Shown here piece after piece: positions 53,097 through 61,634 of a stretch of 64,000 nucleotides of DNA (its first letter is position 1; every line of letters begins with the position of its first letter). The notes beneath the pieces are model-generated. The model saw only the letters and a program-made list of their open reading frames with translations. It made no database searches and had not been told where the DNA came from. The stretch is from Bacteroidota bacterium (GTDB lineage Bacteria; Bacteroidota; Ignavibacteria; Kapaibacteriales; HRBIN21), in NCBI GenBank assembly GCA_030550275.1, contig JAUQPR010000004.1:1-64000 (forward strand). Direction: 5' to 3'. Both the position numbers and the translations under genes were made by a program.

Positions 53097-55782
53097 GGTG
53101 CTGGAGCGCCATCTCGCACGGGGGATTGCTGCTGTACCCGCAGATGCCCTCGCGCGGGAGCTGTGCGGCATGGGCAAGCAGGGAGGCGGGGAGTTCGGGA
53201 TAGCGGAGCCATCGGTCGCCGGCGGCACCGCAGCAGTCATTGGCAAGCACGATGTGCACGCGCTCGGCGCAGCGGTGCGCCAGCTCCAGCAGAGCGGCTT
53301 CAATGCCTTGGTGGCGCGCGCCGCAGGGGATGTGGAGTGCAATCTCGGCAGCGCGCCGTCGGATGGGCAGCGCCAGCGTGGAGAGCCACTGCACAAGGTC
53401 GAGAATCTCCAGCGCCCCATCCCCGTGCTGCCGGAGGTGTGCGGCGCAGGAGCTACCGTCCACCACAAGTCGGCGGGCGCGTAGGCGCTTTCCGGCTTCC
53501 AGCAGTCGCGCACGCGCAATCTCGGCGGCTTCGGGGAATCCGCGCGAGGTAAAGAACAAGCCGCAGCAGTGGCGCTCCGCCTCCGGTAGGAGCACAAGCT
53601 CTGCTCCCGCCCGCTGCAGAAGCTGCTGCAGCACCGTGAGGCTATCCTCAGGCTCCTGTGGCAAGCATCCGAACCAGCGCACGACGCAACTGGGGAAGTA
53701 CAGCGTGGCTCCTTCGGGCACAGCGGGCGCACGGCGAAGGCGTGGCAGCGGCAAGCGGAGTGCGGGACTCCACTGCGGAAGCCTTGGGGAGCACCGTTGG
53801 GCAAATCGGTTCCATGCTTGCAGCCAGGAGGAGGGCAGAAGGCGCGCCACACGGAGGCTTCCCGTAAGGAGCAGACGCATCGTAGCATCCGCCACGCCGA
53901 AATGGCGCGCCAGCCACTGCATCCCCAGCCGGGTGCTCCGCCGATGGCGCCGCGCCCGAAGCTGCGCCACCAATGCTCCGGTGTCAATGCCCACCGGACA
54001 GTGGAGCCTGCAGAGCCCATCTCCGGCACAGGTGTCCTCGACGGCGTAGCGCCAGCGCTGCTCCGAAGAGCTTCCCCGATAGCGCAGGAGGGCAATCCGT
54101 TGCCGGGGTGTGAGCGTGAGCGCGCGGCTGGGGCAGAAGGATTCGCAGAAGCCGCATTCCATGCAGCGGTCGGCTTCCGAATGCAGAATCGGAATGCGCT
54201 TGAGCTGCTGCAGATGCACCCGCTCCCGCCGCGAAAGCACCACATCGGGATTGAGGATGCCCTCCGGGTCGAAGAGCTGCTTGATTGCCCACATCAGCTC
54301 GTATGCCTCCTCGCCCCATTCGGCGCGCACAAAGGGTGCCATGTTCCGTCCTGTGCCGTGCTCGGCTTTGAGCGAGCCGCCGAACTCCAGCACACAGCGG
54401 ACGACCTCCTCCATGAGCTCGCCGTAGCGCTGCTCGTCCGCTGGGCTGCGCAAGGGTTGTGGGAGCACAAAATGCAGGTTCCCGTCCTTGGCATGCCCGA
54501 AGATGACGGCATCCGAGTAGCCGAAGCGCTCGAAGAGCTGCTGGAGCCGCCGGACGGTCTCCGGAAGCGCCTCCACCGGTACGGCGATATCCTCGCTGAT
54601 GGGGGTGGTCCCGGGAGCGCGCCGCGCTGCAACCGCCGGGTAGAGGCTCCGCCGGGCAGCCCAGAGCTCCTGCTGCAACCGCTGCTCCTGCGTCAGCAGC
54701 GGCGGACGGATACCGGGGAGTTCGCCGAAAAGGGCTTCAGTTGCGCTGCGCAGCTCCTCCAGTTCGGCAGGGGTGGAGCGCTGGTACTCAAAGAGCAGGG
54801 CAGCGGCGTGCTGCGGGAGTGAATCGAGCAGCGGCTGCAGCGCCGGACGCTGCCGAATCGCCGCAAGTGAGGCGCGGTCCAGCAGCTCGACCGCGTCGGC
54901 GTGGAGCTGCTCCAGTGGCTTGACCGCACGGCATGCCTCCTCCGGAGAGGCAAAGAGCGCAAATCCAGTCAGCCGCAGGGGTGGGTCGGGAACGGTCTCC
55001 AGGACCACTTCGGCAATGAAGCCCAGGGTGCCTTCGGAGCCGACCATCAGGTGTGCCAGAATCTGTGCCGGCGTGGCGAAGTCCACCAGAGCGTTCAGGC
55101 TGTAGCCGACGGTGTTTTTGAGCCGGTACTTCCGTTCGATGCGCTCCCGAAGTGCGGGGCGCGCCAGGATACTGGAGCGCAATCGGAGCAAGCCCTGAGC
55201 CAGCTCCGGCGCTTGCGCCATGAGCTGCGCATCGGCATCGGGCGCGGCGGTATTGAGCACAAGCCCGTTGGGCAGGACGCAGGTGAGCCCGCGCAGGGTC
55301 CGGTAGGCGGTTTGCCGCGTCCCGCAGCACATCCCGCTGGAGTTGTTTGCCACGATGCCGCCAATGGTGCAGATCTCCACCGATGCAGGGTCCGGACCCA
55401 GCCGCCGCTCATAGGCGCGCAGGAAGGCATTGAGCAGCCCTGCACGGACGCCAGGCTGGGCGCGGACGGCGCGTCCGTTCTCCAGCAACTCCCAGCGCTG
55501 CCAGTAGCGGCGGACCTCCACGAGCACGCCATCGGTGACGGACTGCCCGGAGAGGCTGGTGCCGGCAGCGCGGAAGGTGAGCGGAATGCGGTACTGCCGG
55601 CTCCAGGCAAAGAGCTGCTGGATTTCGGCAACCGTGCGTGGGAAGACAACCGCCTTGGGCACAAGGAAATACAGACTGGCATCCGGGGCAAACGCCGTGC
55701 GCGTCAGCTCATCCGTGCAGAGCCGCTCCGTTGGAAGGAGTTCGCGCAGGGAGGCTGCCGCAGCAGGGGGCAGCTCGTCCAT
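53008..55782 (-). CDS. FAD-linked 2-hydroxyacid dehydrogenase fused to a Fe-S/CCG module
   Basis: 924 residues. The PCMH-type FAD domain (FRAAGTSLSGQSVTDGVLVEV, ICTIGGIVANNSSGMCCGT) and GlcD-like C-terminal domain (FGHAKDGNLHFVLP, EHGTGRNMAPF) are followed by two 4Fe-4S motifs around residue 540 (CMECGFCESFCPS) and 580 (CAGDGLCRLHCP), then two CCG motifs near residues 739 and 849. This is the YdiJ/D-lactate or D-2-hydroxyglutarate dehydrogenase layout, passing electrons to the quinone pool. Substrate unknown. Starts in a TAATG overlap with the upstream gene. Confidence 0.88.
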   Translation of the reverse strand: MDELPPAAAASLRELLPTERLCTDELTRTAFAPDASLYFLVPKAVVFPRTVAEIQQLFAWSRQYRIPLTFRAAGTSLSGQSVTDGVLVEVRRYWQRWELLENGRAVRAQPGVRAGLLNAFLRAYERRLGPDPASVEICTIGGIVANNSSGMCCGTRQTAYRTLRGLTCVLPNGLVLNTAAPDADAQLMAQAPELAQGLLRLRSSILARPALRERIERKYRLKNTVGYSLNALVDFATPAQILAHLMVGSEGTLGFIAEVVLETVPDPPLRLTGFALFASPEEACRAVKPLEQLHADAVELLDRASLAAIRQRPALQPLLDSLPQHAAALLFEYQRSTPAELEELRSATEALFGELPGIRPPLLTQEQRLQQELWAARRSLYPAVAARRAPGTTPISEDIAVPVEALPETVRRLQQLFERFGYSDAVIFGHAKDGNLHFVLPQPLRSPADEQRYGELMEEVVRCVLEFGGSLKAEHGTGRNMAPFVRAEWGEEAYELMWAIKQLFDPEGILNPDVVLSRRERVHLQQLKRIPILHSEADRCMECGFCESFCPSRALTLTPRQRIALLRYRGSSSEQRWRYAVEDTCAGDGLCRLHCPVGIDTGALVAQLRARRHRRSTRLGMQWLARHFGVADATMRLLLTGSLRVARLLPSSWLQAWNRFAQRCSPRLPQWSPALRLPLPRLRRAPAVPEGATLYFPSCVVRWFGCLPQEPEDSLTVLQQLLQRAGAELVLLPEAERHCCGLFFTSRGFPEAAEIARARLLEAGKRLRARRLVVDGSSCAAHLRQHGDGALEILDLVQWLSTLALPIRRRAAEIALHIPCGARHQGIEAALLELAHRCAERVHIVLANDCCGAAGDRWLRYPELPASLLAHAAQLPREGICGYSSNPPCEMALQHLTGLRWLPLPRLLWWATQAESAPPAAQPR

Positions 55783-56486
55783 TACGGCACGATGCGTTCC
55801 CGTACACAGTGGGTCTGGTAGACGCCGTCGAGCAAGAGGTTGAGCGCGTCGGCGGCTTCGCGGGCAGCTTCCAAAGCGCGGTGCTGCTGCTCCTCGGTTG
55901 TGCACAGCCGCTCCAGGGCTTCGCGCACAACGGTTCGGTGGAATCGCTCAGCATGGCGCGAGCCGGGCAGATGCAGCAGGAAGAAGGAGAGCCCCTGCTC
56001 GTCGGCAATGCCGTAGTAGCGCCGGAGTCCCTCGATCTTGACCGCCGCCACCTCCGGGATCTGGAACTTATAGGCGTACAGCGCTGCAAGCCCCTCTGCG
56101 GGGTCTGGACGGAACGCCAATTCCCGCAGCAGCTCCACGGCAAGCCGGGTCTGCGGCAGAGGGCGATGCTGGGCAAGCTCCTCGCGGCTGACGCCCAGCG
56201 CCTCGGCAAAGCGTGCCCAGAGTTCGGGATGGTTCTCCGGACCGTGCTCCTCTTCGATGAGGGTTTCCAGGAGCATCTGCCGGATGCTGGGATCGGGGCA
56301 GCGCGCGTGCGTGGCGCTCACGCACGTGGGCAGAAGGTTCATCAGCAGGGAGTATTCCTTGGCGTACTCCCGCAGCATCGGGAGCGTGAGCGCGCCCTCG
56401 CTCCAGAGCTGGTAGAAGGGATGCAAGAGCAGATGCCGTTCGGCAATGAGCGCATCGAGCTGCCGGAAGAACTCCTGCGTGTGCAT
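55782..56486 (-). CDS. CADD/PqqC/TenA-like heme-oxygenase-fold protein
   Basis: 234 residues, all helical. TLIEEEHGPENHPELWARFAEALG is typical of the CADD-like subgroup, some of which make p-aminobenzoate from a sacrificed tyrosine using a metal pair. By my alignment from memory, Tyr25, Glu79, His86, Lys150 and His172 match CADD residues, but the expected Glu near 140 is Lys and the Asp near 176 is Ser. The activity is therefore uncertain. First gene of a two-gene unit with the dehydrogenase. ATG 56486 fits the family N-terminus. Confidence 0.72.
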   Translation of the reverse strand: MHTQEFFRQLDALIAERHLLLHPFYQLWSEGALTLPMLREYAKEYSLLMNLLPTCVSATHARCPDPSIRQMLLETLIEEEHGPENHPELWARFAEALGVSREELAQHRPLPQTRLAVELLRELAFRPDPAEGLAALYAYKFQIPEVAAVKIEGLRRYYGIADEQGLSFFLLHLPGSRHAERFHRTVVREALERLCTTEEQQHRALEAAREAADALNLLLDGVYQTHCVRERIVP

Positions 56487-56553
56487 CGGCGCGACCCTGC
56501 AAAAGGGGACAATTCTGGTCCTACTCAAACCTTCGCGAAAATACGGCGTTCTC

Positions 56554-56561
56554 TAAATTTG
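56554..56561 (+). promoter_or_regulatory. Promoter -7 box of clpS
   Basis: TAAATTTG matches TAnnTTTG, 42 bp before the clpS ATG, which itself follows a GGAGG site at 56593. No exact -33 TTG. Confidence 0.5.
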
Positions 56562-56603
56562 CTCTCCCGCTGGGCAAGTTGGCGTTAGCACGGAGGAATC
56601 GCG

Positions 56604-56894
56604 ATGGCAGCACTGGCACGCCCAAGCGAAGAGCTCGAGGTGCTGGAAGCCGAGACCACCAGTACGGAGCTTCCGGCGAAGGTGATCCTCTACAACGATG
56701 ACTGGCACACCTTTGAGGAGGTGATTGTGCAGTTGATGAAGGCAACCGGTTGCAGTCGGGAGCGTGCCGAAGCGCTGACCTGGGAGGTGCACACGCGCGG
56801 GAAAGCCGCGGTCTACGAGGGCAGCCTTGCGGAGTGCCTTCGGGTGAGTGGGGTGCTGGAGGAGATTGCGCTGCACACCGAGATTGAGTGGTGA
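56604..56894 (+). CDS. clpS: ATP-dependent Clp protease adaptor ClpS
   Basis: 96 residues. It delivers N-degron substrates to ClpA-type unfoldases. The N-degron pocket is formed by VILYNDDWHTFEEVIVQLM; KAAVYEGSLAEC and LEEIALHTEIE are the later strands. The sequence resembles the Bacteroidota-type ClpS. A GGAGG ribosome site precedes the ATG. Confidence 0.92.
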   Translation: MAALARPSEELEVLEAETTSTELPAKVILYNDDWHTFEEVIVQLMKATGCSRERAEALTWEVHTRGKAAVYEGSLAECLRVSGVLEEIALHTEIEW

Positions 56895-56913
56895 GGTGGA
56901 TTGCGTATATTTG
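56884..56913 (+). promoter_or_regulatory. Bacteroidota-type promoter of the Cys-rich surface protein
   Basis: TATATTTG (56906-56913) matches TAnnTTTG exactly, with TTG (56884-56886) 19 nt upstream. It overlaps the end of clpS and lies 44 bp before ATG 56957, making it one of the best promoters in the window. Confidence 0.6.
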
Positions 56914-56956
56914 TGGTGGACGCAGTCATATGTTCAACCAACCATTGAGGTGCGTC

Positions 56957-57967
56957 ATGTTGTTCCAGCGCGTTGTTCGGTGGTGTCGTTCGGGGCAGCG
57001 GGGGGGGGGTAGGTGGTGGATAGTCTTTCTGGTGAGCGGGGCATTGAGTAGTTTGGTGTTGGCGCAGCCGCCGTGTGGGACAGATATAACATGCAATGTA
57101 CCGTGGAGGCAAAAATGGATTCCACAGGATTCGGGGCTGGGACTATTGTTAGAAGGGAGCTTATGGAGGTCATATCCAGGGTGTTGGATCCGAGCCAAGG
57201 TGTGGATACGGTGCTGTGATTGGAGGCGGCAGATATTTATCGAGGAAGTTGAGATTATGGGGAACAACTGTAGGCTGGATAGCGCTTTGGAGAGTGGAGA
57301 AATCACCGCCGCACAGTTAATGGATGAGGTCATCATAACGATACTTGTCAATCAGGAGTTGTCGCAAGACTCTTGTTTCCAAGGTTTACCTTATTGTTCT
57401 CAGGGTGGAAATCGATATTTCGAGGTATATCGTGGTAATTGCTTTGGATTGAAAAAGCAAAAATTCCGTTGCCTCTATGCCAAGACAAGACTCAAGGATG
57501 AGGGAGAGATTGCGCATAGAGAGGACACTAACTGTATAAGGATCCGCCAGTGGGTGTGGTGTGGCGTTTCGTGTTGCGCTGAAGAATGGGAGGTATGTCG
57601 AAAGGACCCGGGGCAACCTTGCACTAGTCCGAATCAAAATCCGTGTATCGAGGCTCGGAAGCGCTCATTGTGGGAGTTTTGGGATTGCAGACAGGTACCC
57701 GGGGTTGAGCATTGTGAGCCGACATGTGAACGGTCAGGAGGATTGCATTGGAACGAGGGCGGCGAGGTTTCCCGTGTTGCCGAGGCTTCGGAGGTGGCAG
57801 AAGATGGTGTAACCCGGGTTTATGACATTTTGGGTCGGCTGGTGGCGGAGTACCGTGCGGGAGACGTAGAGAAGGAACGGCTACGGCAGAGCCTTACACG
57901 GGGTATCTACGTTGTGGTTCGCTGGCTGCCGGGAGGTCAGAAGGTGGAGTACATTCGCGTGCCCTAA
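56957..57967 (+). CDS. Secreted Cys-rich protein with sorting-type C-terminus and G10 tract
   Basis: 336 residues. ATG 56957 has GAGG upstream and gives a signal peptide (IVFLVSGALSSLVLAQ). The body has many cysteines (for example CGTDITC, CCDWRRQ, CRKDPGQPC) and matches no family I know. The last 65 residues carry VYDILGRLVAEY, LTRGIYVVVRW and the end EYIRVP, the same module as the HAF and propeller proteins. The gene is clearly richer in A and T than its neighbours. A run of ten Gs lies just before the signal-peptide core. Confidence 0.72.
   Translation: MLFQRVVRWCRSGQRGGGRWWIVFLVSGALSSLVLAQPPCGTDITCNVPWRQKWIPQDSGLGLLLEGSLWRSYPGCWIRAKVWIRCCDWRRQIFIEEVEIMGNNCRLDSALESGEITAAQLMDEVIITILVNQELSQDSCFQGLPYCSQGGNRYFEVYRGNCFGLKKQKFRCLYAKTRLKDEGEIAHREDTNCIRIRQWVWCGVSCCAEEWEVCRKDPGQPCTSPNQNPCIEARKRSLWEFWDCRQVPGVEHCEPTCERSGGLHWNEGGEVSRVAEASEVAEDGVTRVYDILGRLVAEYRAGDVEKERLRQSLTRGIYVVVRWLPGGQKVEYIRVP
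57000..57009 (+). repeat. Poly-G tract (G10) inside a surface-protein gene
   Basis: Ten consecutive Gs encode part of RGGGR, 44 bp after the ATG. It is the longest homopolymer I noticed in the window. A change of one G would shift the frame before the signal-peptide core. Confidence 0.9.
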
Positions 57968-57977
57968 GTGAGCCGAT

Positions 57978-58012
57978 TCCGGGGAGGGGGTTACTCCCTC
58001 CCCGGAGCCTTT
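57978..58012 (+). terminator. Intrinsic terminator of the Cys-rich protein gene
   Basis: TCCGGGGAGGG (57978-57988) pairs perfectly with CCCTCCCCGGA (57996-58006), loop of 7, then GCC and TTTT. It lies 11 bp after the stop. Confidence 0.8.
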
Positions 58013-58049
58013 TCCAGCAGGTGTATAGCATCCACAAAAGGAGTACGCC

Positions 58050-60683
58050 ATGGTGCGAGCAGTGTGGTGTGCGGTGCTGGTGGGGATAGCCGTTGTGGCA
58101 GGACGGGGGCAGCCGCCAGGACCGCTTCCGGAGGACAGTAACTGGGTTGCTCTGGGGTTCCCGGTGGATAATCCATTTGTGGCGGTGCGCCCAAGCCCAC
58201 AGTATTTCTGGGTGACCGGCGAGATGGAGCTGGTCAACGGCGTGCGGGCGGCAATAGTGCGGGTTCACCGCCGCACGGGGCAGATGGAGGTCGTGGCGCG
58301 CGAGGTGCAATCGATTGGGTATAGCTACCCCGACATCATGGTACCCTATGGGGACGATACCCTCTTCATTGCAGGGAACGTCAAGGTAGTTTTCGATGCG
58401 CAGAGGAACCCGATAGGCAGTAGGGCGCCCTTCTCCTGGTATAGGGGGCGCTGGGAGCCGCGCATGACGGGGATTTGGGGAGGTACAGTCATGCAGATGG
58501 AGCTTGATGGGGATACGCTCTACTGTGCCGGGGTCTTCCAAGGTGTGGATGGGGATACGGTATTGAATGCGCAACTGGTGAAGCTCCATGTTCCGACGGG
58601 AAGGTGGTCGGTTTGGGGGCAGAGAGGACAGTGGGGCAGCAGGGGGAGTGCATGGATCAACTCGATTGCTGTGGGGGGTGGGCGCTGGATTGCCATGATG
58701 GGGGGCGGGCTGGACACGGTGGACGGAGTTGCACTGCCGGGGAATATTGCGCTATACGACCGACTGCAGGGGCAATGGGAGGCGGTGCTGCCGGGGTTGC
58801 AGGGGATTCCGGTGGAGGGCGTGTTCGTAGGGGAGGAGCTGTGGGTGTTGTACTGGGGGATCCGCAGTGGGGAGGTCATAGGGGTGTACGATCTGAGGCA
58901 GCGGCGCTGGGTGCGCACAGAGCGGCTGCCTGGGGTGCAGGATGGGGATTCCCTACGGGTACAGCTACGGCGGGGTGGAGGAGCAGTCTATGTGCTCTAC
59001 CAGGTGTGGCGGAGTGGGGAGTACCAGGGGCGTTCCTGCATTCGTTGGCAGGGTGGGAGATGGGAGGAGATCCCGCTGGCGGCGGAGATGGTGCCGGAGG
59101 ATGTGTGGGTCAATATCGTTGCCGATGAGCAGGGGCTGTACGCGGCGGGGTCGTTCTCCCTGGGTGGGCTCAACGGTGCGCCACCCCAGGGGATTGTGTG
59201 CGTGGCACAGTACGATGCAGAACAGCGCCAGTGGCGTGGGGTGGGGGTGTATGCACAGGGGAATCCGCGAGCATACCCTTCGTACAGGACCGAGGTGATG
59301 AGCATGGTGAGGTGTGGCAAGGACACATTGGTAGTGGGCGGGAGGTTCCGGTTAGCTGGAGGCAAGCCGGCGGCAAACATCGCCTTCCTGCGGACCAGTA
59401 CGATGGAGTGGTTGCCGGTGGGGCAGGAGGGGTTGCCACGGTGGTACCCTGGGGTAACAGGGGAGGTGTACACGCTGGCAGTGGTGGGGGAGGAGCTGTA
59501 CGTTGGGGGGAACTTTACGCGGGCGGGGGAGCAGCCGATAAGGAACCTGGCATGCTTCGATCTGCGGACGGGGCGATGCAGGACGGTAGGGGAGCGGAGT
59601 CCAGATGGACCGGTGACGGTACTGCGGCGCTGGGGAGATAGCTTGTGGGTGGGGGGAGGGTTTTACATGGTGGATACGCTCTTTTCGCCGCATTTGGCAA
59701 TATGGGATCTGCGGCAGCGGCGGTGGGTGCGCCCGGAGGGGATCGAGGTAATACCCCAGCCGAAGGAGTGGGGCTCACCGGTGATTGACATTGAGATGCA
59801 CGATGGGAAGGTGTATGTGCTGGGGGTGCGGTATTTCAAGGCGTTTGCCGAGGGGAACCGGAGGGACACGCTGCGGGGGTTTCTGCGGTGGGATGGACGG
59901 CGCTGGGACTTTGCCGTTGACCCGAGCCGGTACCGAGGCGGAGCGGTATCGTTGGCAAATTGGCATATAGCGGAACTGCAGCCCAGCCACCTGGGATTGT
60001 TGGTAGCGGTAGAAGGGATGTATCTCGCTGATGGGCGGCTTGAGGAGAGGGGAGTATATGTACTTGAGGCAGACACGCTGCGCCCGTTGCTGGTTAATCC
60101 AGTGCTGAGCTTCCGGAAGCTGGGGGTGGATGACTCCACAGGGGAGGTATTCGTAAATGTGGTTCCAGACGATGGATACTACGCCAACCAGCGGGCAAGC
60201 ATTGGGAAGCTGGACCTGCAGGGGGACAGCATTGCGTGGTTGGGGTCGGGCATACAAGGTGTGGCGCTGGTGAAGTTGTGGAGCACCGCATGGGCGAATG
60301 TGCTGCTTCCAGAGCGGGAGCGACTTTGGGTCGGGGGGAGGATGGTCAACGCAGGGCGGCGGTACTCGCAAGGGTTGGCGTACTGGAAGCGGCAGCCGGT
60401 GGGGGTGGAGCTGGAGCGCAGTCTGGTGCGGACGGGGAGGAGCTATCCGGTGCCGGCGCACGAGGCGGTATGGGTGGAGTACGAGCTGGAGCTGGGCGGG
60501 GAGGCAGTGCTGGAGGTGGTGGACGGGCTGGGGCGGGTGGTGAGTCATCGGGTGCTGGGCTGGCGTGGGGCGGGGCGGCATCGGGAACGGGTGGAGCTGG
60601 CGGGGATGGCAGCCGGGGTATACCGCTGGTGCATTCGGGCAGGGCAGGAGCAGCGCGTGGGCTGGATGGTGCTGGTGCGGTAG
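58050..60683 (+). CDS. Secreted beta-propeller-like protein with T9SS-type C-terminal domain
   Basis: 877 residues. Signal peptide VRAVWCAVLVGIAVVAGRGQ. About a dozen repeats of a strand pattern such as DTLYCAGVFQGVDGD, DTLVVGGRFRLAGGKP, EELYVGGNFTRAGEQP and DSLWVGGGFYMVD, alternating with W-rich strands, fit a beta-propeller or related solenoid. The C-terminus has VLEVVDGLGRVVSHRV, AAGVYRWCIRAG and the final WMVLVR, matching other putative cargo here. Likely exported by the SprA system and attached to the surface; ligand unknown. Confidence 0.8.
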   Translation: MVRAVWCAVLVGIAVVAGRGQPPGPLPEDSNWVALGFPVDNPFVAVRPSPQYFWVTGEMELVNGVRAAIVRVHRRTGQMEVVAREVQSIGYSYPDIMVPYGDDTLFIAGNVKVVFDAQRNPIGSRAPFSWYRGRWEPRMTGIWGGTVMQMELDGDTLYCAGVFQGVDGDTVLNAQLVKLHVPTGRWSVWGQRGQWGSRGSAWINSIAVGGGRWIAMMGGGLDTVDGVALPGNIALYDRLQGQWEAVLPGLQGIPVEGVFVGEELWVLYWGIRSGEVIGVYDLRQRRWVRTERLPGVQDGDSLRVQLRRGGGAVYVLYQVWRSGEYQGRSCIRWQGGRWEEIPLAAEMVPEDVWVNIVADEQGLYAAGSFSLGGLNGAPPQGIVCVAQYDAEQRQWRGVGVYAQGNPRAYPSYRTEVMSMVRCGKDTLVVGGRFRLAGGKPAANIAFLRTSTMEWLPVGQEGLPRWYPGVTGEVYTLAVVGEELYVGGNFTRAGEQPIRNLACFDLRTGRCRTVGERSPDGPVTVLRRWGDSLWVGGGFYMVDTLFSPHLAIWDLRQRRWVRPEGIEVIPQPKEWGSPVIDIEMHDGKVYVLGVRYFKAFAEGNRRDTLRGFLRWDGRRWDFAVDPSRYRGGAVSLANWHIAELQPSHLGLLVAVEGMYLADGRLEERGVYVLEADTLRPLLVNPVLSFRKLGVDDSTGEVFVNVVPDDGYYANQRASIGKLDLQGDSIAWLGSGIQGVALVKLWSTAWANVLLPERERLWVGGRMVNAGRRYSQGLAYWKRQPVGVELERSLVRTGRSYPVPAHEAVWVEYELELGGEAVLEVVDGLGRVVSHRVLGWRGAGRHRERVELAGMAAGVYRWCIRAGQEQRVGWMVLVR

Positions 60684-60686
60684 GAG

Positions 60687-61502
60687 CTATGGGTCGAAGA
60701 CGAAGGTGGACTCCGGGTAGAAGCGCAGCCGCTGTTGGCGCAGCCGCTCCTGCCACCACTGCCGGAAGCGCGTAGAGGGGTCCTCGGTGGCGGTGCCCGG
60801 AAACAGCAGCGCCAGCGGAATATTGGCATAGAGCACCCGTCCGGCAACGATATGCCGGGTGATGCCCGCGGGAAGCCGCTCCCCGGCAAGGGTCCATTGC
60901 ACAATCTGTCTGGGACGGAAAGCGGGGAAGACGATGCAGCTCCCCGACGGGAGCGCCATATGGGAGCGCAGGAGTTCCAGCTCCTCGGAGCTAATGCGGC
61001 GCAGCTCACCGGAGGGGTAGAGCCCGACCAGACGCCGCAGGGCTTGCGGAAGGGGCTCTTCGGGCAGGATGCCGAGAGCGCGGTCGGAGCTGTCGCTGGC
61101 GTACGCCAGCAGCGCGTTGGTGCGGAGCTGCTCAGCTGCTTCGGTGAGTGAGAGCTCGCAGAGCCGGAAGCCGGCGCGGTGGAGCCGGTCGCGGAGCTCC
61201 CGCATGGAGCAATTGGGCAGCAGATGGGACCAACTGTGGAGCTGGACCTGGGGACCAGGGTAGTCCACGAGTTGGACCGGCAGCAGGGGTGCGCCCAATT
61301 GAATGAGCGCAGTGCTCCGCGTGGCTCCATCGAGCACCACTGCGGCATCGGGAGCAATGAGCGCAGCAATGGGCGGATGGTACAGGAGCTGTGCCTGCTC
61401 GAGCGCAGTGCGCAGCCGCTCTACCCGTTGAGGGTCCACCTCCTCGTGCAGGCGCAGGAGCTGTGCTGGGAGCAGCTCCAGTCGAATCGCGGTCGGATGC
61501 AT
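60687..61502 (-). CDS. ParB-like nuclease/SerK-SbnI-family protein
   Basis: 271 residues. LELLPAQLLRLHEEVDPQRVERLRTAL and APDAAVVLDGATRSTALIQLG form a ParB/sulfiredoxin-like domain with DGATR in place of the ParB GERR. HEEV plus DGxxR is a pattern I recall from the free L-serine kinases SerK and SbnI, which bind nucleotide in a ParB-like fold. No helix-turn-helix of chromosomal ParB is present. The C-terminal half is not recognised. Serine kinase is a plausible but unproven role. It is convergent with the propeller gene (3 bp gap). Confidence 0.6.
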   Translation of the reverse strand: MHPTAIRLELLPAQLLRLHEEVDPQRVERLRTALEQAQLLYHPPIAALIAPDAAVVLDGATRSTALIQLGAPLLPVQLVDYPGPQVQLHSWSHLLPNCSMRELRDRLHRAGFRLCELSLTEAAEQLRTNALLAYASDSSDRALGILPEEPLPQALRRLVGLYPSGELRRISSEELELLRSHMALPSGSCIVFPAFRPRQIVQWTLAGERLPAGITRHIVAGRVLYANIPLALLFPGTATEDPSTRFRQWWQERLRQQRLRFYPESTFVFDP

Positions 61503-61590
61503 CCCGTCTGTGCCGGCAGTGCTGGCTGCTGAGACGAACGCTGCGGCGGTGTAGCTCAGCGTGTGTGCCGCTGCTGTGTGCACGGCTTTG

Positions 61591-61598
61591 TAAGTTTG
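61591..61598 (+). promoter_or_regulatory. Promoter -7 box of ppiD
   Basis: TAAGTTTG matches TAnnTTTG (identical to the tRNA-Pro box), 36 bp before ATG 61635, in the divergent gap. No clear TTG at -33. Confidence 0.5.
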
Positions 61599-61634
61599 CG
61601 CATCACTGGTTGGTCCCTGTAGTGGCGGCTGAGA

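Noticed and set aside
60236-60775. Ala/Gly-rich plus-strand frame across the end of the propeller gene
   Set aside because: Low-complexity alternative reading of the sorting domain; no independent start signal.
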